64,000 nucleotides of DNA, from NCBI GenBank assembly GCA_946811185.2, contig OX328100.1, positions 19,270,999-19,334,998 on the forward strand, given 5' to 3'. Positions 54,641-64,000 of this stretch are shown here, piece after piece (position 1 is the first letter of the stretch; every line of letters begins with the position of its first letter). Source of the stretch: Hippopus hippopus. Its lineage: Eukaryota; Mollusca; Bivalvia; Cardiida; Cardiidae. Position numbers and translations under genes: made by a program. A model generated the notes under the pieces. That model did not search any database and had not been told where the DNA came from. It saw only the letters and a program-made list of their open reading frames with translations.

Positions 54641-55239
54641 GTGATTGGATTTTATCTCTCAGGGACAGTAGCCAAAAAGGTGTGAAAATGCATTAATTTT
54701 AAAATTTAATCATTATCTTATCATTTAAAATTACTGAAAATATTATGAAGATGATAATCTTTTATTGTGTGTTCGGTGCAAGTGTTAGTCGCTGGCAGAA
54801 AAATGAATTCCAGAATCAGGCAAAAACTAAACAAAATAAAGGATGACTTGGCTACTTTAACCTGGTTTTGAAACCCCATGATTTCAGTCTACTGACTCCA
54901 TTTTCAGCACAATTTGGTTTTTACGGTTAAGATATGGAACCTAAAATGAGTCATCCAGACTTTTACATAGACAACGGAGCAGACGACCGCGGAATATTCC
55001 AAGCATGCATAACTTCAAAAAACAACTGATCGGGGAGGAGCAGAGAAAAAAAATGAATCTAAAAAAAAGTAAAAATGAATTAAAACAAAAGTAGATCTAG
55101 ATGAATAGTATTAGGTCTAGATGAGAAAAAAGATCATTTTAGACATTAAGTGGAAAACTAAATTCGGGCCATTGGTTTGTGTTTGATTCAGATGAAAATG
55201 ATGTTTTCTGTGTAGACAGTTTATAAAACGGAGGATCTG

Positions 55240-55465
55240 TTAACTCTTTACCAAAGAACAGAAATTTAGACTTGTCCAAATTGACAGCATTTGCAGACGA
55301 CAAAATAAATGCGTCTCATAAAATGAAATTTGTTCTGGGAAAGTTAGAAAACGTCAAAAATGGAGAAAATGCTAGGTACCAGCATTTTCTCCTTTTCCCA
55401 CAATGTTTTGAAAAGTTTTCTTATTCAGGGTCGTTAAAAGTCAGGTTTGGGTGGTAAAGAGTTAA
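55240..55465 (+). mobile_element. MITE, TTAACYCTTTACC family, copy 2
   Basis: TTAACTCTTTACC...GGTAAAGAGTTAA, 226 bp, with GGAGAAAATGCTAGGTACCAGCATTTTCTCC in the centre. The 61-aa ORF inside is not a gene. Confidence 0.85.
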
Positions 55466-55504
55466 AGGATCTGTTAATGTTTTACCAAAATGTTTGTTAT
55501 CCTT

Positions 55505-55733
55505 TTAACTCTTTACCAAACAACAAAATTTTAGACTTGTCCAAATTGAAAGCATTTGCAGACAACAAAATAAACATAACTCAAAAATTGAAACTTGTTT
55601 TCAGCAGGGTAGGAAACATTGTGGGAAAAGGAGAAAATGCTGGTTACCAGCATTTTCTCATTTTCCAAAAATGTTTTCAAAAGGCTTCTTTCTCAGATTC
55701 GTGAAAACCAGTGATTGTTTGGTAAAGAGTTAA
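55505..55733 (+). mobile_element. MITE, TTAACYCTTTACC family, copy 3
   Basis: TTAACTCTTTACC...GGTAAAGAGTTAA, 229 bp, central GGAGAAAATGCTGGTTACCAGCATTTTCTC. Confidence 0.85.
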
Positions 55734-56008
55734 ACTGGAATGGTCACTATATGATTGCAATGGCTGCTTTCAATCCAGAGAAGGAATCTCGCAAGGCAGG
55801 GAAACCAACTCATGAAGCACTGGGCTTTTCAGCCCTGTACTCTACCAACAGAACTATCAGGCTTGACCGGTAAGGTTTAAGTTTCTTGTTTTATATATCA
55901 AGTCAAATGCACTTGTAACTCCTTTTTTTTTGTGAAAAACTTAAAGCATGACGATACTCGTAGTGTATACACAGTTTAGAATCTAACTTCAGCTGGTATT
56001 TTTTAGAA

Positions 56009-56310
56009 GCCACAGTAGCACAGTCGATATGATACAGGACTCAAGAACAGGGTCGCTGGTTCGATCCCTGGCTCAGCAAATTTCTTGCTGAGGATTGATG
56101 ACGGTCTTTGTGACAGGATTCATTCCTCTTTCACTGTTGATCAGTGTTAAATTGATGGTGATGTGGGAAAGCAGCAGCAAGTGGCTCGGAAGGAATATTG
56201 TGTGGAGTATGGTAAAAGAAACTCCAGGAAGGCAGGGATAGGTGCACTGGCTGTCGCGGTATAACTGAAATAAATCTGAAAACAATATTAAACACCATGC
56301 AATCAATCAG
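56009..56310 (+). repeat. tRNA-derived SINE, copy C
   Basis: Head GCCACAGTAGCACAGTCGAT (box-A-like) and GTCGCTGGTTCGATCCC (box B, ~56050-56068). Body with GGATTCATTCCTC, GTGGGAAAGCAGCAGCAAGTGGCTCGG and a CAATCAATCA end. Same family as the copies at 9.2 and 47.5 kb; the better-preserved T arm suggests it is younger. Confidence 0.8.
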
Positions 56311-57039
56311 TGGTATTTTAGGTTAAACTTCATGAAACCAGTGTAGAAAAAAGTTAAAAAGAGAGCCTTTGACAAGCTGAATTATAATTCAACCCTTTAC
56401 CACACAATCCGCAACAAACCATCTACAATGATCAGATGATCACTTGACGGTTGAGTAAAAAAGTGAAATTAATGTCTGGAATGTTTTAGAAATAGCCGCA
56501 AGACATTCCCATAACTTGACAAAATCTTATTGCATATATGAATAATGTAATTAAATTTGTAATGCCAATATTACACTGAAAACAAGGGAGGATTTATCAT
56601 AAATGTTTCTTCCAAGTTTTATAGCTTCTTTATTCAGACTAGAAATTGATATCTTTTTCACTAAACAACAAGATGGAAGCCTAGTCAGGCTTACAGTTTG
56701 AGAAACAAACACAGAGAGAAAGAGGGCTGCAGCATGGAATCCTGTTGTTCTTAGACAGGAGGCTGTAGATAACTGAGAAAATCTAAATTAAATTCACCTT
56801 ATTGGCTGTTGTAAGCTTCAGTTTGTCAATTTAGGTGAGTATTATTGACCTGATACTTTTATTTTGAGAAAGATGAGTACAAACAATTATAACTTTTTGT
56901 TAGCTAATTGTCAGCTATTTTTACTGTTTATCATACTGCTAATTTGTACAGTTACCCAAACTGATGAATGTATTTGCATATGACAGTTCAAATGTGGCTC
57001 AAATGATGGAGTTTGTCTGTTAAATGCAAAAAAACATTT

Positions 57040-57140
57040 TTGAAAAAAAAGGGGAAAATGCATTTTCTCCTTTTCCCACAGTAACTTCAAGAGGCTACTT
57101 CCTCAGGATTAGTTAAGCTCAAGATTATGCAGTAAAGGGT
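57040..57140 (+). repeat. MITE fragment, TTAACYCTTTACC family
   Basis: AAAAGGGGAAAATGCATTTTCTCCTTTTCCCACA...CAGTAAAGGGTTAG: right half of a copy. Confidence 0.65.
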
Positions 57141-57429
57141 TAGGGCTTTATTTATTTCTTTCATTTGTACTATTACTACATCAAGCCTAAAAAACCTATA
57201 TTCAACATTACCTCTATGTGAACAATGTGTGTCTAGGGGTGAGGAGGGCTTCACAGTTTTGTTAAGGTATTCAAATTATAATTTCAAACTTAAGTTAGCC
57301 CCTTTTTGTGGTTCTGGCCTTTGGCAAAGCACTGCAAAGCCTGAGCCCAGGACTGGTGATACCCAACAGAAGTGTGAATAAGTGAGCTGCTGCTGTATGA
57401 TAATTACTCCTCACTGAATGCTGAAAGTC

Positions 57430-57599
57430 GCTTTATCTTTTCCACAACAACAAATGTTGAACCCTTACAAATTGAGAGCATCTGCAAACGACAAATGTGA
57501 AATTGGTATGAATGAGCTGAAATTCTGTAAAAGAATAGAAAACATTGTTGAAAAATGAGAAATGGTTTGGAGCAAGGAATTTCTCCTTTTCCCACAATG
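57430..57599 (+). repeat. MITE fragment interrupted by the 57,600 element
   Basis: CAAATTGAGAGCATCTGCAAACGACAAA...TTTCTCCTTTTCCCACAATG; sequence resumes as CAATGTCTTTGA at 58730, the position where other copies read CACAATGTTTTCAAA. Confidence 0.65.
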
Positions 57600-58729
57600 C
57601 AGGGATGTAAAATTCCACTCGTCCGCTCGTATTGACGAGTAACATTTGGCTTCGGGCAAGTAGAAAAAATGCTAAACTCATCCTGTCGGACGAGAAGATT
57701 TTAAAACTATTGAATTCTTAATTTGTCCAGTAAAATTCAAATTACAGGTTACTTCACGGCGAACACAAAATGAAAGTAAAACAGAAATTCCAGAGCGTCT
57801 CTTCGATCACGATACAGGATGTTTATGTTTATTACGCATGCGCATCTGTAAAGCGCTTGATGGGTTTTCTGTTCACGGCGTCGGTTAGAGTAGTATACCT
57901 GTACGATCTAAGCTACAATTCCTTTATTAACCAGTCAAGCCATCGGAAAAAAATACTACTTTGTTTATATCGACACCGTAGTATCGTTGATTCTCATTAC
58001 TTCGTGAATACTCATATCTTCGTGAATCTATGTTTGCTATCAATATTTTTTGCTCACTGCTTTTTATGGCTGCTATGAAACTTTTTAAACATTCCCGAGA
58101 AGCTCCCTAAGCCGAAGAAATAGGTCAAAAACATAATTAAAATAAAAAAGGTCACATTTTATCGAAAACCACCATTCCCCCCTCCCATCAGTTGTTTGTA
58201 CATCACAACATTTATTTACACTTAGTGCCTACAGTATAGTTTCAAAGTACGATACAGAATATGCATCTGTGATAAGTTTAGAGGCTGTGACCTTTAGGAG
58301 TACCCCTTGAATGACGTCATTTGACTACATTTGGAATGACTCTGTGTTTTTCCAAAATGATTCACGAATTTATGGGAAATCGCGGTCCGGGAAATCGTCT
58401 GGTAAATTTCTAGCAGTGATCAAATATATTTTTTAGGGTGATTTCGTTATGACAAATGAGTTAATTGTACTTTCACTTGCCCAGAAATAATTTCTGACAC
58501 TTTCTCTGTCTATTAATATGCCGAATTAAATCATCGCTTTGTTTGTCTCTTTGAAAGAATGAAAATACCATTAAGGTTCACGAATCTTTGAGAAAAGGGC
58601 ATATATGAAGTAGAAATGGCCATTCAAGTCCGCAAGTTGGGATGAGTGATAGTGTCATAAGGACGAGTAACTTTTTCTACCCACTCGTCCTACAGGACAA
58701 GTAGAAAAAGAAAAATTTTTACATCCCTG
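57600..58729. mobile_element. 1,130-bp TIR element (CAGGGATGTAAAA), hAT-like ends
   Basis: Left CAGGGATGTAAAATTCCACTCGTC; complement of right end CAGGGATGTAAAAATTTTTC. CTCGTCC/GGACGAG blocks lie next to both ends. The 5-bp word CAATG flanks both sides (57595-57599, 58730-58734), and the interrupted MITE needs only one copy of it. The 102-aa ORF (57770-58078) has no domain. Confidence 0.75.
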
Positions 58730-58734
58730 CAATG

Positions 58735-59017
58735 TCTTTGACAGATTTTTTTTTTAATTCAAAATTTTATTGGTAAATGGTGAAATCATCAACTGAATAT
58801 TTTTCATGACATTAAATGGGTCTTGGAACATTGACATGGGATATGCAGGCATTCTCGCTGTTGAAATAAAGGAGGACAAGCCAGCAAGTCCTATCACAAA
58901 ATCCAGGTAACAGTTTTGATTGTTTTTAATTTTGAGTCACAGATAAATTCTATGCATACATTTTTTTTCAACAAGTTTTGTATGAATGACCTTTTTATTT
59001 TAATTTTGAAAATTTTA
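58735..59017. other. right remainder of the interrupted MITE, then intergenic
   Basis: Starts TCTTTGACAGATTTTTTTTTTAATTC, then unrecognised DNA. Confidence 0.45.
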
Positions 59018-59200
59018 ACTCTTTCCCAGATGACAAGGTTATAAACTGGTCCATATTGAAAGCACTTGCAACATAGTGAACACATTTGTAGAAATTTGCA
59101 AACATTTCTCATTGATTGGACTTTTGTTTGAAAGGGTAGACTAGAAAACATTACTGAATACAAGCATTTCTTCCTTTTACCTCCTTGGTTTAAGTTCAGC
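59018..59200 (+). repeat. MITE fragment, TTAACYCTTTACC family
   Basis: TTAACTCTTTCCCAGATGACAAGG...GGTCCATATTGAAAGCACTTGCA...GAAAGGGTAGACTAGAAAACATT; diverged. Confidence 0.6.
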
Positions 59201-59491
59201 TTGCTGAGGATAGTGCCTCTTTCAATTACATTCCAACTCTTGAGGATTTGGCATTAAAGTCATTTCAACAGGATTTATATTCTGTCTCCTGGCTGAAATT
59301 ATTTGATAATGTATGTGGGAAAAGCAGCCTGTGAAAGGGAGTTTTTGGAAAATGTATGTGAAAGAAATTCAAGGAATGTTTAAATCAGCTGATTTCAATT
59401 ATAGAGTGAAATAATTCTGGAACTGGTCTTCAACACTGGGCGAACAAATAATCAAGTCCAGTTTTTGTCATATTAGAAGGTAAGAAGAGCT

Positions 59492-59765
59492 GACCTTTGT
59501 TAACAAATTTTTGGAGTTGTTCAAATTAAATGCATTTTAAGACAACAATTTAAATGTGGGTGGATTTATAAAATTTGGCTTTGAAAGGGTAGAGAACATT
59601 GTGGGAAAAAGAGAAAATCCTGGTAACCACAGCTTTGAAAAAGTAGAAAACATTGTTGGAAATAGAGAAAATGAAGGTTACCAGCATTTTCTCCTTCTCC
59701 CATAATGTTTTCAAAAGGCTTCTTCCTCAGAGTAGTTAAAAGTCATTTTGTGGTAAAGGATTAAA
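59492..59765 (+). repeat. MITE copy with internal duplication
   Basis: GTTAACAAATTTTTGGAGTTGTTCAAATT...GTGGTAAAGGATTAA. The segment GCTTTGAAA.GGTAGAGAACATTGTGG.AAA.AGAAAAT occurs twice (about 59578 and 59631). Confidence 0.65.
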
Positions 59766-60705
59766 AGATGGCTTTTTGATTGTATTTGTCCTTGAAAGGG
59801 TACAAAACATTGTGGTTAAGGGTGAAAATGCTGGTCAAATTGTGCAAATTAATTATCATATCATTGTATCAAGTATAGTAATATAGTTAAACCCAGTAAC
59901 TAATTACTGAGTGACTTGTTACTAACAGTGCCCTCAGTTGCAAGAATTACTAGAAAAGTGATACCAGAGTTTCTTTATTTTGAATATTTGGAGGACATAA
60001 AAACACAGACTGCTGAGTTTTTAATGCTACATGGTACAATGCTAACTTAATCTGCTACTGTATCAGCCAAATTTATACCTACTTTTACCAAGAACTGCAA
60101 TACTACACCGAAAAACAAAAATTGACAGGAAACAGTGATTTTCAACAGTATGTAAAACATTGTGGAAAAAGAGCAATAATTGCATGCTTTAAGAAATTAC
60201 TTATTTCACTCCAATGGTTTCTTAATCTGTCAATTAAAGAGGTAAAAACCAATGTATTTGTACAGTAATTACTTATGACAAGGAATTCCAACAGAAGTTT
60301 CCAATCCAAGCCCTTATAAAAGCAGAAGAAAATTTTAGCAGAAAATGGCTGTTTTCTAAGTACAACTTTAAAACTTCCATGTTGTAAGTGGTAAACATAT
60401 TCACTCAAGCAGTGAAAGATCCAGGTTCAAATCCTGGTGGAAGTAAGAGTTGGAAAAGATTCCAGTTATTTAAGAGTAAAATAAGAATAAAAGATAAAAT
60501 TGTGCATATTTGCTTATTAAAATTGGATTAGTTTATGAAATAAGTTTCCTTTCCTTAATTACACAGCTTTTTAAGCTTAAAAACAGCACAAAAACCATAA
60601 TATTTACTGAAAAAAAAGGCATTTCTGGACTTTCTTTTACTGAGGGGAATGGGTGCAAATTTTTGGTTTCTTTTTTGGTAGCGCAACAGAGACTAACAGG
60701 TACCA
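59766..60705. other. intergenic, nothing recognised
   Basis: Short MITE-like words only (GTACAAAACATTGTGG near 59798; GTGGAAAAAGAGCAATAATT near 60163). Confidence 0.45.
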
Positions 60706-60842
60706 TCTTTAGCTCAGTGGTTATGGTATTGGTCTTTTAAACCTCGAAAAATGAGGATATTTGCCCTTCATGGGTTCGAATCCCGCCAGAGGCGGTTTGT
60801 ATTTCAGCTATGCATTTGTTGTGAACTTTCATGTTCGGAATA
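60706..60842 (+). repeat. tRNA-like unit plus LTR tail (SINE-like copy of the TRIM LTR)
   Basis: Nearly identical to 48612-48748: box A TAGCTCAGTGG (60710-60720), box B GGTTCGAATCC (60773-60783), then TTTGTATTTCAGCTATGCATTTGTTGTGAACTTTC and GTTCGGAATA. Identity starts close to where Pol III would initiate and stops exactly at the LTR end. No primer-binding site follows. Confidence 0.75.
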
Positions 60843-63800
60843 CAGAATATACTGGCTTTTGACCTACTTTTTTGTAATGATAACAGATGTATAAATAGAA
60901 CTTTGTGGTTGGTGAAAAATGTAGACATGTTTCGTTTCGTCAAAGGGCCTCTGCCTATTTGCTGGCAAATTTACTCTATCTTTTTAAAGAGATTTCTTCT
61001 TATTAAAACAGCGGCATTTCGATCTGTTTTTTGCGCAGCGAAAAAAAATCAACAGGAAACTTTTTCAAACAAAAATCTTGGACATTAAAGAACTATTGTT
61101 ACTTGTGGATTGTGACTCACGTTCAGGTGTTTTCGTAAAAACGAAAGATAATGTAATCTTCCCCATAAGTCTGTTTATTCTGCTTTTTCAAAAAAAAAAT
61201 TGGTTTGTTTTTCTGGCTACCTAATCACATGGGTACAAGATAAAATGAAAAAGCAGACAAACTTGCCAAGTCAGCATTGCATTGTGTCTACCTATATATG
61301 GTTTTATGAATCTCTGATTTTAAACCAGATGTTTTAATTTTCATCCAAAATCTGTTGCAATCCAAATAGGCTGCAGACGATTGGTGAAAAGACTTCATTT
61401 TGTACAGCCAACCCTTGGCAAATAGTACCCCTTTTACAGGTCCATAGGTTGAGAAGTGATAGCAATATGACTTTTAAGAAAGACATTTACAGTTGATTCA
61501 CTCGTGGCTTTTAGTTGGAGAAGATCCACCCAAAGGCATACAAGCTAACAAAATTTAAATTACATTATATCCTTCTAGATTGCACAGATTTTCAATCGAT
61601 TGGAAAAAAGCATTTATAAAGATATCGCTTTCATGAAAGGAGTATGCCACGTCTTTTACTAACGAACATATTTTTTAGAACTTTACACCTACACAGCTCA
61701 TCATGTCTCTTGGAGATAACAATAAGAGAATATAGGTCACCGCGCTCGTTACTGAGGAATTTGTCTTTGGAAAAGGCGTATACATACGTACACATCGTTC
61801 TTTAACAGTCAATTAAACAGTAACATGAGGTATCCAAATATATACAATTTTAAGAAAATTAATTCATTTGTGCGCAAAAATACACAAAAGTCTGATTTAA
61901 AGCAAGGTAAATGCATAGATATGCATGAGTAAAAAAGGGAGATCATTTCACTGAATCAAGAGTTAATTCCTAAAAGAATACATACTTTCATACGGCCAAA
62001 TTTATTAAAATTTGCACAGTTATAGTATTTATAAATCTTTACAATAAATAGAGATAAATAAGTACCTATGTATGCTTAATTCTTCAGAACACAATGATGA
62101 ATTTCGCTGATATAGTTTATTTTTCAAGGAAAATTAAGACTCACTTCGAGAAAGTGTGATACGCTTAGCTTAATGAGCATTAACTAAATATCAGAATTTT
62201 CTAACCTCTTTTTCACATACAGTATTATTAGAATACATTGTGCAAAAAGGTGCTATTGCCCACATGAACAGTTGCCTCTGTGTCTGTCATGTTTTCAAAA
62301 GTTTCATTACCCAGACTCTGTGAAAGCAATGTTTTCAGCAGTTCTGCTTCAGCCCAATTTCGGCTTTGAGGCATTCCACTTAAATAGAGTGGAAACACAA
62401 CGATTAAAGAAGCTATTGCTATTACAAGCGATGGCATCTCTTACAATGTGTTTTCCAAAGCACACTCACTTGTGTTTGATCCATGATCTTTTTCTGCCAT
62501 TTTACTTAATTTACTTATATTAGTTGTCAGTGATTGTGGGGGACTAGCTTCTTTTGTCACATTGTTAAATTGTCTGTACACCTCAAAATCCTACCTGCCC
62601 CATCATTATTTAGAGCATTTATCCAACAAAAAAACTGCGATCGTTTCGATTAAAACCTGCCCTTCTTATTTCTTCCATATAATGCTATAGTTGGCGCTAA
62701 AACTGATCTCTCAACTAGTACTTTTCAAAGACCTACTTCTTAGTGTAATAAAATTTCATGAAAATATTGTAATTTGCGGTTAGTAAAAACATGTGTAGCT
62801 GTTTATTCGGCGGGACCCTGCTGGCCTATTTGCTCTCACATTTTTGGTAATAATGGACAAACGTTGGTGCCGCTAATCGATACCGAAGGGCGTTTATCAC
62901 ACAATAGCAAACTTACATGGCCAGGGTGAACCTTATCTTGAAATATTTCATAATCTGATTTTTTTCTAAGCGTTACAAAAAAAAAACCCTTTACTTACTA
63001 TAGTTTTTTTTATGAGCACGTTAAATGTATTTTAACCAACCTCATTAGATTTCGGAATCATCCGACTGGATCCACATACGCCTAATTAAGAACGGTTTAG
63101 TATATAACCATTTAAAGTCTAGAAATAATTTATGCAGCGGTCTCAACGTTATTGGAGAGATCATCAGACCTCTCTAACCGTAATGAGTATAAAAGGCAGA
63201 CTGTCTCAGAAATTGCTGTCTAAATCATTTTACTTTGCGAAATTGTTCTTATACACAGTCTATTTCGTCATGGTTTCTATAAATAAACTGAAATAAAAAA
63301 AAAAAAAAACCCTCTCTCTCTCTCTCCAATAAACTATTTGTAAACGTTGATGCTAACCTCTCCTGGCTTCTTTGTCAAAGAAGCCAACTTGCACACTTTT
63401 GATGTGCGGTCCACAGATAAAGGCACGGGCAATACGATTTACTTTTGCTTGGATGGTGACTAAATCGTGGTGCGCGAATGAATTGTGCCCATACAAAACC
63501 AAAACATTTTCCATGTAAATTTGAAATATAATATCTAATAATAAAAAAAAAGCCAACTCTCCAACAGAATGAAAACAATAAGGAAAAAGCGGCATCGCTG
63601 TCGAGGTTATTTTTTTACCCTTTTTAAACGCCGATATTGAAAATTCATTCTCCCGTTCTTCTTACGCATTGTCTTTTTAAAGGATATTTCTTGTTTAGAA
63701 CTTGTTCTATTTTACCCTTTTTATCTTTACATACACCTTTTTATATCTCTATCTCAACTCCGCCATGTAATTCTACCGAAATACAAGATATTAAGAGTGG

Positions 63801-64000
63801 TATGGAAATGACCAGTCATTTGATAACGTTTCTGCATACATATACTTTTTATATTGATGGTCCCCAATCGTCGATTTTTCTCGACATGATTTTCTGCTTA
63901 AACAATTCCTCACAAGCGTCCTTTGATACTATGTCTGCACTGTGCTTTTAAACCCTAGTTTACGATGTGCCCTACAGTCTTCGTTGATTCACTAAACCAT
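60843..64000. other. intergenic, nothing recognised
   Basis: AT-rich. Contains a (CT)n run near 63310-63327. A diverged MITE-like stretch near 62240-62330 (ATGTTTTCAAAAGTTTCATTACCCAGACTCTGTGAAA) is possible but not certain. No coding signature. Confidence 0.45.

Noticed and set aside
55272..55704. 61- and 85-aa ORFs with shared sequence, as a gene family
   Set aside because: They are translations of two MITE copies.
57770..58078. 102-aa ORF as transposase of the 1.1-kb element
   Set aside because: Too short, no DDE or zinc-finger motif.

Overview
The window is animal nuclear DNA: AT-rich, intron-bearing, almost free of long ORFs, and packed with SINEs, MITEs, DNA transposons and fold-back hairpins. 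Two metazoan-type immunity-related GTPase (IRG) genes, CR1-like LINE debris with a 2A-like peptide, and the style of the dispersed repeats suggest a lophotrochozoan, most likely a bivalve mollusc. The species assignment is inference.

Layout. 1-28.6 kb: two same-strand IRG GTPase genes (about 3.4-4.6 kb and 20.0-21.2 kb, both minus) sit in a sea of repeats. These include a ~150-bp tandem array at the left edge, a dead Tc1 element with intact TIRs and TA duplications, a nested transposon pile at 12.7-17.4 kb, a LINE ORF1 pseudogene, a LINE ORF2 5' fragment with a 2A-like motif, a palindromic MITE and tRNA-derived SINEs. 28,649-46,797: a complete 18,149-bp Polinton/Maverick. It starts AG, ends CT, has ~757-bp terminal inverted repeats and a perfect 6-bp target duplication (GACGTG). 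46.8-64 kb: more repeats, including a miniature LTR element whose LTR contains a tRNA-like Pol III promoter, a 3.7-kb element with perfect 18-bp TIRs, a cluster of TTAACYCTTTACC MITEs, and a ~1.1-kb TIR element nested in one of those MITEs.

The Polinton carries 16 recognisable gene positions. Twelve run leftward: packaging ATPase, a helical unknown, penton-like minor capsid protein, several small structural or unknown genes, major capsid protein, a SAP-like gene and PolB. Four run rightward: zinc-ribbon/PLA2, integrase with chromo-like tail, adenain-type protease and a phage-fibre-like repeat protein. Together they form a virion-like set (replication, integration, packaging, capsid, maturation, attachment). 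Eleven are broken by frameshifts or nonsense codons. Integrase, protease and three small genes are open. A 2,327-bp hAT-like element with 8-bp duplication has inserted exactly at the stop codon of one gene. Most Polinton genes share a TATAAAA(A)nATG start context, and several end in perfect AT-rich hairpins. That pairing looks like a self-contained, virus-like transcription punctuation and is the most interesting signal in the window.

Limits: no database search was possible. Family names rest on motifs visible in the translations, and repeat classes on TIRs, target duplications and box motifs.
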